Shown: piece by piece, positions 1-8,975 of the stretch
Layout of the letters: every line of letters starts with the position of its first letter
How positions within the stretch are numbered: the stretch's first letter is position 1
Position numbers and translations under genes: made by a program
The notes under the pieces: generated by a model
Told to the model about the DNA's origin: nothing
What the model saw: only the letters and a program-made list of their open reading frames with translations
Database searches by the model: none
Source: Calothrix sp. NIES-2098
GTDB lineage: Bacteria > Cyanobacteriota > Cyanobacteriia > Cyanobacteriales > Nostocaceae
DNA length: 64,000 nucleotides
Direction: 5' to 3'
Assembly: GCA_002368175.1 (NCBI GenBank)
Contig: AP018172.1
Location: 1,238,001 to 1,302,000 of the forward strand

Positions 1-528
1 AGAATAATAGAGGAATTCCCAATAGTCGGGATAGTCATTATGAGGAAAATCTAACCCTCTATTGATTTCTCCGCTAGTATTAGTAGAAATCTGATGTTGA
101 TAATAGGTGTGTGCATATTGCAGTGCAAACATTGTATGCACCAGTAACCAAGACCCTATAATTGTCATAATCGAAAGTACGAGGTGTAAGGTTAATAAAA
201 GTACAGATACACCTTTTTTATCAGTAAGTAAGAATCCGATCGCTAACACACTAGCACAAGCCGCAGCAATTACTAGCATGAAGATAGCCAAACGGCCTTC
301 GTATTCACTCTCAGCATAACGACGAGTCTTTTCTGGCGTAGCTTTGACCATCTTCCACCAAGTTATGACTAGAAAAAAGTCAGCGCTTGAGTTCCAAGCG
401 CAGAGAATACGGGTAGGTAAGTGTAGCCAATGGGGAAGCAATAGTGAAACTATGGCAGCAATCACAATAGCTGCGATTAGTCTAGGTCGAGGATCGAAGT
501 CTTTAAATATATTAATTCTAATAGGCAC
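1..528 (-). CDS. DUF1345 family membrane protein (3' end beyond window)
   Basis: An open minus-strand frame runs from about 528 to the left edge, so the C-terminus is missing. The translation has several hydrophobic segments (VIAAIVSLLLP, FMLVIAAACASVLAIGFLL, LVLSIMTIIGSWLLVHTMF) and ends with HTMFALQYAHTYY followed by a FPHNDYPDYWEFLYYS stretch. The His/Tyr-rich loop and the PDYW-FLY motif are hallmarks of the DUF1345 family of inner-membrane proteins, whose function is unknown. The start is uncertain: an in-frame TGA lies upstream, and only a TTG (541-543) or a GTG (526-528) is available, neither with a clear ribosome binding site. It is convergent with nothing visible and has no operon partner in the window. 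Family assignment is fairly secure; function is unknown. Confidence 0.7.
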   Translation of the reverse strand, partial: MPIRINIFKDFDPRPRLIAAIVIAAIVSLLLPHWLHLPTRILCAWNSSADFFLVITWWKMVKATPEKTRRYAESEYEGRLAIFMLVIAAACASVLAIGFLLTDKKGVSVLLLTLHLVLSIMTIIGSWLLVHTMFALQYAHTYYQHQISTNTSGEINRGLDFPHNDYPDYWEFLYYS

Positions 529-711
529 TTTAAAAATGTTCAAATTGATTAACGGTGTTTCTCAATCAACGTATTAATTTAAATATAAAGAATTTTTAGG
601 AAATTTATCTACAAAATTTATGTGATGAGACAAAAATATTTTGGTATATATAATCAGCAACAACTGATAACTATAGAAAATTTTATCGAAGTTAAAAATA
701 TCGTTGATTAT

Positions 712-733
712 GGTGGGCAATGCCCACCCTACA
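712..733. repeat. Dispersed hairpin repeat, GGTGGGCA-A-TGCCCACC-CTAC type
   Basis: Eight-base perfect arms (712-719 and 721-728) around a single A, followed by CTAC. The same element recurs at 23957-23973, partly at 14210-14222, and with altered but still pairing arms at 60638-60657. It lies just beyond the 3' end of the PLD-like gene and could act as a transcript end. This is a dispersed intergenic repeat. Confidence 0.7.
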
Positions 734-746
734 CTACTACTAGATA

Positions 747-2375
747 CTACCAAATCACAGTGTCTTGCAATTTGTAGAGCATCTTATTACTAATACCTGG
801 AACTCTTTCTAAATCTTGTAAAGATGTAAACTTTTGCTGTTGGCGAGCGATAATTATTCGCTGTGCTAACTTTTTACCAACACCGGGTAGAGTTACTAAT
901 TCTTCCAAAGTAGCAGTATTAATATTTACTTTTTTAATTACTGAATTAGGAATTGATGTAGGAGTTGTAATCTGAGGACATTGTTTAGCTTCGGCTGTTA
1001 TTTTTTGTTGAATTGTAGGCGGTAAACCAAGTTTGACATTGGTATAAAGACGGGCAAACTCTCGTACATAATGGGCTGCAACTGTCGGACTTTCAACCAC
1101 AATTAGGGTTTCATCGTTACCATTATTGGCTGCTTCAGACCAATTATGAGAACCTGTAATTACTATTCTTCCATCAATAACAGCAAATTTGTGATGCAAT
1201 AAATCGCCTTTGGGTAAGGTTGGAACGCCAACGCTAGTAATGGGATTTTGCCAAGGTTTATTATCTACTTCATATTTACATTCTTCACTGAGAGCTAACC
1301 CCATCATATCTAATGCTTCGCTATAAGAACGATAAGCAAATTGTGGTTCTATCAAAGTGCGAATTTGTACGCTTTGTTGATGTCGATTTTCTAGAATATT
1401 GGCAAGCTGCTGTTCGGAAAATACAAATAATGCTAGATCGACCGATTTGCTTGCTGATTCTAAAGTTTTGCCAATTAAACCATTAGTACTTTGACTCCAA
1501 GGTTGAGTTGGGGAATTTGGAGAAAACTGTACGGTAATTTTAGTTTGACCTAATGTAATAGTTTTTGGTAAACGCGCTGGCTTTTTTACACCAAATAAAC
1601 TATCTGGTTTTCCTCCGGGGCCGTCACCCCACATGGCGTTAAACTCTTCTGTAAATAACGCGGCTAATTCTGGACTGTCAATTTTTAAGAAGTTATTGGC
1701 GTTACCTAAACTATTGGGATTTGTAAAGTCTCCAAATACATCGCTTAAAGTAAAGTTGGCAGAAGTTACTATTACGATGCGATTGTCTACAATTACAAAT
1801 TTATGATGCATCAAATTGCTACCTGCTGAACCATCGGCGCGATCGTCTATCCAAGGAACTTTGGTATTTTGTACAATCGCTAAAGCATCTCTTTGATTAA
1901 TTTCTGCTTGGCTGAGTTTGTTGTCTTGATTAATGTCTACAAATTTCCGAAATTCGTTGTAGCGTTCCTGTTCCCTTTTTTCTAGCTTACTAATTTCATC
2001 AGTTGTGAAGCTAGTCCAAGGACGGCTATAGGTATTTTCTAAAATTAATCTAACCTTTACTCCGGCTTTGTGTTTGTCTGCTAGTGCTTGGGCGACTTTC
2101 GGTAAACGTAATTCTTGAACGGCTACGTCTACTGTCGATTTAGCTTGAGAAATTGCATTGACAATCTGCTGTTCTAAATTATCTCCCAGACGAGTTTGCT
2201 TGCGGTAAGGTTCTGTGAATTCTGAGGACTGGGAATGGTTAAAGTAAACTTGAACAAATGGATCTTGTGGTAGAGGTGCTGGATGTTTATCCTGAGACTG
2301 GACTTTTTGGCAAGATGCAATAGTAAATATTAGCAAAAATATAAAATAATACTTGAGACGGGAAAAAAGTTGCAC
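747..2375 (-). CDS. Secreted PLD-like (HKD) lipoprotein with C-terminal ComEA-type helix-hairpin-helix domain
   Basis: A 542-residue protein. It begins with a hydrophobic segment ending in IASC, a lipobox-like signal, so it is probably anchored on the periplasmic side or outer face. Two phospholipase-D HxK motifs are visible, HHKFVIVDNR near residue 190 and HHKFAVIDGR near 395, each followed by the downstream N/S residues typical of the superfamily. Between the N-terminus and the first HKD lies a canonical EF-hand-like loop (DINQDNKLSQAE, about 145-157). The last 60 residues start NINTATLEELVTLPGVG and form two helix-hairpin-helix units, as in the DNA receptor ComEA. In the PLD superfamily two HKD motifs form one active site that cleaves phosphodiesters. 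The DNA-binding tail suggests an extracellular nuclease or DNA-handling enzyme rather than a lipase; that substrate is inferred. It is a single-gene unit. Confidence 0.85.
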   Translation of the reverse strand: MQLFSRLKYYFIFLLIFTIASCQKVQSQDKHPAPLPQDPFVQVYFNHSQSSEFTEPYRKQTRLGDNLEQQIVNAISQAKSTVDVAVQELRLPKVAQALADKHKAGVKVRLILENTYSRPWTSFTTDEISKLEKREQERYNEFRKFVDINQDNKLSQAEINQRDALAIVQNTKVPWIDDRADGSAGSNLMHHKFVIVDNRIVIVTSANFTLSDVFGDFTNPNSLGNANNFLKIDSPELAALFTEEFNAMWGDGPGGKPDSLFGVKKPARLPKTITLGQTKITVQFSPNSPTQPWSQSTNGLIGKTLESASKSVDLALFVFSEQQLANILENRHQQSVQIRTLIEPQFAYRSYSEALDMMGLALSEECKYEVDNKPWQNPITSVGVPTLPKGDLLHHKFAVIDGRIVITGSHNWSEAANNGNDETLIVVESPTVAAHYVREFARLYTNVKLGLPPTIQQKITAEAKQCPQITTPTSIPNSVIKKVNINTATLEELVTLPGVGKKLAQRIIIARQQQKFTSLQDLERVPGISNKMLYKLQDTVIW

Positions 2376-2591
2376 GGTAATCTGATAAAAGTAGGTTGAG
2401 AGTTAACACATCATATTATTCCCAAAATAGAGTATGCCCATTAAGTAGAAAAATAGCTTTACAAGTAGGGCAGAAAGTATACATTATGCAAAATTCTTTA
2501 GAGCTTTTTTAGGATTAAGTAACTTAACTGTATATGCTGAAAATATAAGCAAACCGTTGTCAGCGTATGTCTTCACTTATTGATTGGTGAT

Positions 2592-3746
2592 ATGCAAATA
2601 TATCTAGATTACAGTGCTACTACTCCCACTCGCCCAGAAGCGATCGCATCTGTGCAAAAAGTTCTCGCTCAACAGTGGGGCAATGCTTCTAGCTTACATG
2701 AGTGGGGACAACGGGCAGCAACAATTTTAGAAGTAGCGAGAATCCAAGTGGCGGGATTAATTAACGCTGCTCATCCAGAGTCGATTGTATTTACTTCTGG
2801 GGGGACGGAAGCTGATAATCTGGCACTGATGGGTGTGGCTCGATTGTACAATGTACCGCAACACTTGATTATATCTAGCGTTGAGCATTCCGCAATTACG
2901 GAAACGGCGCGATTGCTGGAAATGTGGGGTTGGGAAGTGACTCGCCTTCCGGTAGATCGTAAAGGTAGAGTTAATCCTTCAGATTTGCAAGCAGCATTAC
3001 GAGATAATACAGTATTGGTGTCTGTGATTTACGGTCAAAGTGAAGTTGGAACAGTACAAGCGATCGCAGAACTGGGAAGTATTGCCCGCGAGCATGGGGT
3101 ATTATTTCACACAGATGCAGTGCAAGCTGTCGGACGCTTACCTATTGATGTAGAAGTATTGCCTGTAGATTTACTTAGCCTTTCTAGTCATAAAATATAT
3201 GGGCCGCAAGGCGCAGGGGCGTTGTATGTGCGTCCTGGTGTAGAGTTAGTACCGCTATTTGCTGGTGGTGGACAAGAAAGAGGACTACGTTCTGGAACTC
3301 AAGCTACAGCTGTAATTGCTGGCTTTGGTGTAGCGGCTGAACTCGCAGCCCAAGAAATGTCTACAGAAACACCGCGTTTAATTCAATTACGCGATCGCTT
3401 ATTTGCTCAGTTAGCTGATGTTCCTGGTTTAATTCCCACAGGCGACCTTGAGCATCGCTTACCCCATCATATTAGTTTTTGCTTGGAATACGCCGACGGG
3501 GAAAAACTTAGCGGTAAAACTTTAGTACGGCAATTAAATTTGGCAGGAATTGGTATCAGTGCTGGTGCAGCTTGTCATAGTGGTAAACTTAGCCCTAGCC
3601 CCATCTTGCTGGCAATGGGTTATTCCGAACAAGCTGCTTTAGGTGGAATACGCATGACTTTAGGGCGAGAGACTAGTGAGGCTGACATCGATTGGACAGC
3701 AATGGTTTTGCAGCAGGTTTTGCAGAGGTTGACACCTGTAATTTGA
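2592..3746 (+). CDS. Cysteine desulfurase (NifS/IscS-like, class V aminotransferase fold)
   Basis: A PLP enzyme that takes sulfur from cysteine as an enzyme persulfide for Fe-S clusters and other thio-cofactors. The protein starts MQIYLDYSATTPTRPEA, the usual N-terminus. It carries FTSGGTEADNLAL, the Schiff-base lysine in SSHKIYGPQGAG (about residue 200) and the catalytic cysteine in AGAACHSGK (about residue 328). The length of about 384 residues is normal. I place the start at ATG 2592, because a TTG four codons earlier adds only MIGD. Group assignment (IscS-like or NifS-like) cannot be settled here; no nif genes lie nearby. It is monocistronic and followed by a tandem repeat and a strong hairpin. 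Confidence 0.9.
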   Translation: MQIYLDYSATTPTRPEAIASVQKVLAQQWGNASSLHEWGQRAATILEVARIQVAGLINAAHPESIVFTSGGTEADNLALMGVARLYNVPQHLIISSVEHSAITETARLLEMWGWEVTRLPVDRKGRVNPSDLQAALRDNTVLVSVIYGQSEVGTVQAIAELGSIAREHGVLFHTDAVQAVGRLPIDVEVLPVDLLSLSSHKIYGPQGAGALYVRPGVELVPLFAGGGQERGLRSGTQATAVIAGFGVAAELAAQEMSTETPRLIQLRDRLFAQLADVPGLIPTGDLEHRLPHHISFCLEYADGEKLSGKTLVRQLNLAGIGISAGAACHSGKLSPSPILLAMGYSEQAALGGIRMTLGRETSEADIDWTAMVLQQVLQRLTPVI

Positions 3747-3751
3747 GAACA

Positions 3752-3877
3752 AGCCAATGTTTTGGCATCACAGGTCGATGCATTAATATAACGAGCCGAT
3801 GTTTTGCTATAACAGGTCGATGCATTAATATAACAAGCCGATGTTTTGGCATCCCAGACCGATGTAATTAAGTCGGC
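3752..3877. repeat. Tandem repeat, three 42-bp copies built from 21-bp half-units
   Basis: Copies lie at 3752-3793, 3794-3835 and 3836-3877, the last one degraded. Each 42-mer consists of two related 21-mers, one starting AGCCGATGTTTTG and one starting GGTCGATGCATTAAT, so the array has six 21-bp units. Because 21 is a multiple of three, the minus strand stays open as a pseudo-heptad reading frame, which I do not regard as a gene. The units share the GGTCGATGCA core with the array at 42151-42360. Confidence 0.8.
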
Positions 3878-3926
3878 GAGAAAAACCAAACTATGTAAAG
3901 AAAAGTGAAAATTCTGTATTTGGCTC

Positions 3927-3972
3927 GTAGTCGCGCTTTAGCGCTATAGACACAGCGCTAAAGCGCGACTAC
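3927..3972. terminator. Perfect 19-bp inverted repeat between convergent genes
   Basis: The arms are 3927-3945 (GTAGTCGCGCTTTAGCGCT) and 3954-3972 with an 8-base loop, and they pair perfectly. The element sits between the 3' ends of the cysteine desulfurase gene and the minus-strand DUF2157-like gene. It could end both transcripts. It lacks a T-run, so it may instead be a REP-like dispersed element. Confidence 0.6.
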
Positions 3973-4002
3973 AAACAAGCGATGATTATTTGCACCGATT
4001 GA

Positions 4003-7000
4003 TTATTCCCAGCGATCAAATTCATCATTGGTATTACGTAATAGAGAACTAATTTGTGCCCGACGAGTCTCAAAGTTAGCAGCAATTGAAATTAGTACAA
4101 TTCCCACGAATAAACCAACCACCCATTTTAAGAAAGGATAACGCAAGCTAAAAATTACTAATTGGTAAATACTAGTAATTAAAAAAGCCGCTGTGCCAAT
4201 GTAAAGAAATGCTCGTATCCGCAATGCTAATCCAGCAAAAATGGCGATGAGACTGAGAATTCCTGGTATCAAGGCTGTATCTTGATTGAAAATAATTGCC
4301 CAGCCACAAATTAATCCACTGCCCAGCATTCGTAAGCTGTGACGAGCAGATTTAGATTCTGGTAGTCTCAGTAGGGGATCTATTTGGGCAATATATAAAA
4401 GCGATAAACCAATGACTGTGACGTACCACAAACTATCAGTTAGGCGTAAGTCAGAGAACCAGCGAAATAGTGCCCAATCAATTAATACGACGCTGATATA
4501 TGTAAACCGAATGTTGTTACCAACCTTGGCGAGGAATATATAGTAACAAGCAGCGATCGCTAAAGTAATTGGGTAAACTTTCAGGCTGGTTTCCGCTAAA
4601 ATTACCAAGGGAATAATGTATGCTGCCCATTGCCAAGGTCTTTTCGGCCAGCCCCAATTTTCCCAAGGTAAGATGTAGAGAAAGTAAGCAACTACACAAG
4701 CGATCGCACCATTCCAAGGAATTAATGGCCCTGTTATCAAATGCCCTACTATAGTTTCACGCCAATAAATTCTGATCGCCGCTACCTGTAATAAACCAAG
4801 GTAAACCCACATCTCTGCTATTGTGATGCTGCCCAGAATTCGGGAAGATGCAGATACATTCCTACCTTGAAAGATTGCATACTGAATCAAAACAATTCCT
4901 GTACCCAACCCTAACAGGCGATTAACTTGAATGGGGGCGCTAATCGCAGCTAGTAATAAAAAACTACTCCAAACCCAATGAAAATGAGCAATGCTTTTCA
5001 ATTCTTGACGAGTTAGGCGTAAGTAATCTAACAGCCAAGGCGTTAAAATGCGATAGGCGTACATAATACTAGTACCCAGAGCAGCCATTGCAATTAAGCC
5101 ATCGCCATATGCACCGCCTTTAGCCTGTGACATTTGGTAGAACAAGAGTTCATAGGCAGAAATCGATACGCCAATGATTCCTAAGTACAACAGGGGTTTG
5201 AAGCTTTCTTGGCGTCGCCCGACACCAATCACAATCAAAGCTACACCTAAAGAACATAAACCTGTCCAGTCGTCAAATGTCTGCAAGCGTAGTACTACAC
5301 TTAAGGCAGCATATATTAGCGGTAGAATGTGCAGGCTACTCTTGAGTCTTTCTGTTTGATAGCGTCTTCGCCACCATTCTCCCAAAATTTGGGCACTCAA
5401 ACCTAAGGCGATATTGGCGATTGCCATATTCACCACTGAACGACCCCAAAATCCCAGCAATTCGGCTATCAACAATTCCAAACACCAACCAATGCCATAA
5501 AATGCCCAATTGCTTGGTTGTCCCCAACTGCGATAGATAATCGCTACCAAAGTTATGGCAATCGCAGTTAAATAGAAAAATCCTGGTGCAGCAATTCTCT
5601 CATACACAACTAGAGAATGCACTGTCAGCAAGAATAACTCCAAGCTACACAAAGCGATCGCCCATTTATCGCTGGCGGCTGCATATATAGTTGCGAGTTC
5701 GTTACCTTGACGGTTTAAGATTGTACGCCCTAACCATAAACTCAAAGTAGCGATCGCACCGACAATAAACCAACCTGCTAGGCTTAATTTGGGTAATCCT
5801 GGTATACCTTCCCACAGCAGAACACCTATGAAACTTAAACCAAATCCGAGTGTGATTCCCGCGGTTATTTGGTAACGCAAATAGCGTGTATTGGCAAACA
5901 TCAAAATTGCAGCTACAACCAAACCAATTAATCTAGTTCCTGGTAGCTGTATAGTTAGTGACTGAGCAAGCCCTAAAGCTACAACACTCAAGGTACTACT
6001 AAGAGTGCGACGTTCTGTAGTTGTGCGGCTGGCTATACCTGTAAGCGTCAAAGGTGTAACTAGCCAAAGAATTCCCCAATGATGGTAACTGCGAACAACG
6101 CCAAACCATGAGGTTTCAGCATTTACCCAAAACAGCACAAAACTCACAAAGGCTAATGCTAAACCAATATGCCATGCACTCAGTCGCCAGATTCTATTAC
6201 TGAGGCTCAATCCCCATTCCACCACCATCAAAACTAACAAAATACTTGCCCAGACTTCTCTACTCAGACTTGGTAATAGCCAATCCACGATTGAGCAAAG
6301 TGTCAGCACTCCCATAACGTGAGTGAGGTAAAGCAAAGGCGAAGATTCTCTTTGTCTTTGCTGTTCTCTGTCAAAGCGGCGTTTGGTAACGATTGCAAGG
6401 GTGATGGTAGAAAATAACAAATTTAGCGATCGCAATGTGGGATTTACTAAGGCGATCGTTGTTAAGACAGTTCCCAGTATCAGCGTTAGCGAATCGCCAA
6501 ACTGCCCCAAATCTCGCTTTTGGGCACGATAAAAGCGATCCGTCAGCGCCACCATGAAAATAATGTAAGGAAATAAAGCAACACTCAGCAAAGCCCAAGG
6601 TTCGTTTTGCGACTGCGTAAGTTGAGTACCAAAAGCGATCGCTCCTTGTTGAACGCTTGCAGGTAGTAATCGCCAACCTAAGCAAATTGTCTGTAAGCCA
6701 ATCGCAAAAACTGCTGCTAAATCAGTCTGTAAACTATACCTCTGCAATCGGCTTCCTACAAACTGCAAACTCAACCCACTTACAGCAATGGCTTGCCAAG
6801 GATAATTTATAACTGCAACCAACCAACCTAAGAATAGGAGAACGCTACCAAACCTTTCCCAAATGAGGAAAGATGCGGGAGATGAAGGAGAAGTTGCTTC
6901 CTCTGCCTCCCTGCTTCCTCTGCTCCCCTGCTCCCTCATCTCTCGCTGTGCTAACCAAGTCATCAACCAGCCGCAAATACCAATCGCTAACCCTAGCTGA

Positions 7001-7956
7001 GTGACTTCTACCTTGGCAATAAAAATTGCCCGCACTAATAGCACTACCAAAGCATAAATAATTACGGCTGCTGGTAAGTTAATCCCTACACTAATCCGGC
7101 TACTACTTTCACTAGGTGAAGCTTCTGGGGTTTTTTGCCGATGATAGCGATGGTGATAAATAGTAATGATAGTTGTGCCGATTGTTGCCAAATACACAGC
7201 AATTAAGGGAAAGCTTGGTAATTTCCAACCCCAATGCAGGAAAGATAGCCCCAGAATATTTACCAGCAGTAATTTATCAGTGCGTAAATTAATAGAAAAT
7301 AGTCGATTACTGAAGAGTAAAACAGTTATAGCTGTTAATGTAGGAGCGGCGATCGCCACTGCAATCCAATCTAAAGGATTGTGCCACAATTTAAAGCTGT
7401 CCATTGCCCAAAAGTTTACTGGCACTAACAACAGCGTTACAAGCAGCAATGTTTGCGCCGTTAATCTCAGGTTGTTTTGTCTAGCAGCCCAAAAGCCAAA
7501 ACCCCAAAAACTTAAGGTATAAGCAAATAAAACCCCATATTGTCCAGAGGCGGGAAACTTCTCCCACTGACTTGCAGCAAGTACCCCAGAGGATACCACC
7601 ACCAAAAATACGCCTAAAAACAGCAGCCAACGGACGCTCAATTCCGCCCCCAACGACTGCAACATTGTGGTTATCAAGTTGGGTTTTGCGGGTTCTGCTG
7701 GTGGTAGTTTGCGGCTACGAGATTCTAAAGACGTTGTTTGCAACATCTCTACAGGTAATTGTTTTACTGGATCGGCAGTTGCTTTAGCTACCTGAGGTTG
7801 CAAACTTACTTGACATACAAGAAACTCCTGACAAATCTGCCTAACTTGCGCATCCGATATCAAACCCATACGCAACCATAGATCCAGCCCTTCTAATAGT
7901 TGAGGATGGGAAGATGGCAACCTGATGTCAATTTTTAGCGGGCGATCGGGTAACAT
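4003..7956 (-). CDS. Very large multi-pass membrane protein, DUF2157-like N-terminus
   Basis: A 1317-residue protein that is mostly hydrophobic helices. About 120 soluble N-terminal residues include GLDLWLRMGLISDAQVRQIC, which resembles the start of the DUF2157 membrane family, and more than 25 probable membrane segments follow. No catalytic motif is apparent, and it ends in a short charged tail (RRAQISSLLRNTNDEFDRWE). Around residues 335-360 a charged, low-complexity stretch (REMREQGSRGSREAEEATSP) interrupts a cytoplasmic or periplasmic loop; at DNA level (about 6870-6945) it looks like an intergenic purine/pyrimidine repeat that landed in frame. Its role is unknown. Very long DUF2157-type proteins of this kind occur in cyanobacteria. 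It has its own unit, convergent with the desulfurase gene. Confidence 0.75.
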   Translation of the reverse strand: MLPDRPLKIDIRLPSSHPQLLEGLDLWLRMGLISDAQVRQICQEFLVCQVSLQPQVAKATADPVKQLPVEMLQTTSLESRSRKLPPAEPAKPNLITTMLQSLGAELSVRWLLFLGVFLVVVSSGVLAASQWEKFPASGQYGVLFAYTLSFWGFGFWAARQNNLRLTAQTLLLVTLLLVPVNFWAMDSFKLWHNPLDWIAVAIAAPTLTAITVLLFSNRLFSINLRTDKLLLVNILGLSFLHWGWKLPSFPLIAVYLATIGTTIITIYHHRYHRQKTPEASPSESSSRISVGINLPAAVIIYALVVLLVRAIFIAKVEVTQLGLAIGICGWLMTWLAQREMREQGSRGSREAEEATSPSSPASFLIWERFGSVLLFLGWLVAVINYPWQAIAVSGLSLQFVGSRLQRYSLQTDLAAVFAIGLQTICLGWRLLPASVQQGAIAFGTQLTQSQNEPWALLSVALFPYIIFMVALTDRFYRAQKRDLGQFGDSLTLILGTVLTTIALVNPTLRSLNLLFSTITLAIVTKRRFDREQQRQRESSPLLYLTHVMGVLTLCSIVDWLLPSLSREVWASILLVLMVVEWGLSLSNRIWRLSAWHIGLALAFVSFVLFWVNAETSWFGVVRSYHHWGILWLVTPLTLTGIASRTTTERRTLSSTLSVVALGLAQSLTIQLPGTRLIGLVVAAILMFANTRYLRYQITAGITLGFGLSFIGVLLWEGIPGLPKLSLAGWFIVGAIATLSLWLGRTILNRQGNELATIYAAASDKWAIALCSLELFLLTVHSLVVYERIAAPGFFYLTAIAITLVAIIYRSWGQPSNWAFYGIGWCLELLIAELLGFWGRSVVNMAIANIALGLSAQILGEWWRRRYQTERLKSSLHILPLIYAALSVVLRLQTFDDWTGLCSLGVALIVIGVGRRQESFKPLLYLGIIGVSISAYELLFYQMSQAKGGAYGDGLIAMAALGTSIMYAYRILTPWLLDYLRLTRQELKSIAHFHWVWSSFLLLAAISAPIQVNRLLGLGTGIVLIQYAIFQGRNVSASSRILGSITIAEMWVYLGLLQVAAIRIYWRETIVGHLITGPLIPWNGAIACVVAYFLYILPWENWGWPKRPWQWAAYIIPLVILAETSLKVYPITLAIAACYYIFLAKVGNNIRFTYISVVLIDWALFRWFSDLRLTDSLWYVTVIGLSLLYIAQIDPLLRLPESKSARHSLRMLGSGLICGWAIIFNQDTALIPGILSLIAIFAGLALRIRAFLYIGTAAFLITSIYQLVIFSLRYPFLKWVVGLFVGIVLISIAANFETRRAQISSLLRNTNDEFDRWE

Positions 7957-8321
7957 AAGCCGCAGTTGTATAACTATATACTTTAATCAAATATTGCTTA
8001 AAGTATATTGTGGCTTTATCTGTGCCACTTATCTAGCCGACCAATCCAAAAGTTTAAGTTCTTAATAATAAATTAGGTAAGGCAATTTTAGATTTTGGAT
8101 TAATTCCACGGATAAATTTGCTGGCTCTGTACCATCAAGGAATAATTGCTTATAAATAAAACTAATAAATCTTGTGTAATTTTTCTAGCGATCGCCTTGT
8201 TGCGAATGAATACAAGGGTTGAATATCTCCAATAATTGACGATTGAGTACTATTTAATTAGTCTGCTGCTTTACCACACTAATTTATTCTGCTTCCTGTA
8301 TTCTGAATGCTAAATTCTTCT
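7957..8321. other. Intergenic stretch with no recognisable gene
   Basis: AT-rich DNA upstream of the large membrane protein gene, containing one GCGATCGC site near 8190. I see no RNA gene or clear repeat. The first 100 bases presumably carry the promoter of the minus-strand gene that starts at 7956. Confidence 0.5.
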
Positions 8322-8534
8322 TTAGTATCTTTCTGGGTCTTCCTCATCGATAAATTTGATTAATGCTTTTACTTCCTGCAAACTTTTCCAAAACCTTAGT
8401 ATTGGATGTTTCCGATCGAGTTTGTCTATATCAACTGTTTCTCTTTCGCTAGTTTCGATTGATTGAGTACTAGCTTTTTCGTTAACAAAATCCTTGTTTA
8501 TCTCTGTTTTAGAAATGTTATCGTTAACTTTCAC
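8322..8534 (-). CDS. Small hypothetical protein, 70 residues
   Basis: I do not recognise the family. The frame begins with GTG (8532-8534) preceded by GAGG at a nine-base spacing, which supports translation. The product is charged and acidic: a Lys/Asp/Glu-rich N-terminal half, then a short hydrophobic-aromatic segment (HPILRFWKSLQEVKALIKF) and an acidic end (IDEEDPERY). It has no signal peptide or membrane helix. It is isolated between the DUF2157-like gene and the plus-strand P-loop gene. It could be a small cytoplasmic regulator, or the frame could be chance. Confidence 0.45.
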   Translation of the reverse strand: MKVNDNISKTEINKDFVNEKASTQSIETSERETVDIDKLDRKHPILRFWKSLQEVKALIKFIDEEDPERY

Positions 8535-8975
8535 AAGCTTTTGCCTCTAGCTTTTTATTTTTTAGACTTGACGATTGTTAGCTATTGAACAAACAATAGC
8601 TTCTATAAGCCTAGAAGCATTCAGCAGAATAATTATCTTTATAGAAAATTTAATTATTTAACCAGAAAAAATTTTACTAGCATATTAGTTTATAAATTAC
8701 ATAATAATTCAGTAAAATTGCTGTCATAATGGCAAGATCGCCCAGCTGCCAAACACGAGCATAAATTGTTTCGACTCTCACCCAGTCTCAAACAGTTGCA
8801 GCCAAAACTGTTTTCCTAAACCAGAATTGATACATCTGAATAAAAGCCTACTGTGGAAGTGATAGATAAAATATAAATTCAACCAGCACTCATCTGATGC
8901 AAGTGTGGGATTGTTGGGTGCGATCGCTCAATCTTGTCTAAGAAGTGACTTGATTACACTAAAAGGAGAGTGGCG
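8535..8975. other. Divergent intergenic region
   Basis: This 440-bp AT-rich spacer lies between the small minus-strand gene and the plus-strand P-loop gene. It contains one GCGATCGC site (about 8921) and an AAGGAG ribosome binding site at 8963-8968. No RNA gene or repeat is visible. Confidence 0.5.

Noticed and set aside
3620..3889. An 89-codon minus-strand frame with Cys/Ser/Thr heptads over the 21-bp repeat
   Set aside because: It overlaps the cysteine desulfurase gene and stays open only because the repeat length is a multiple of three.
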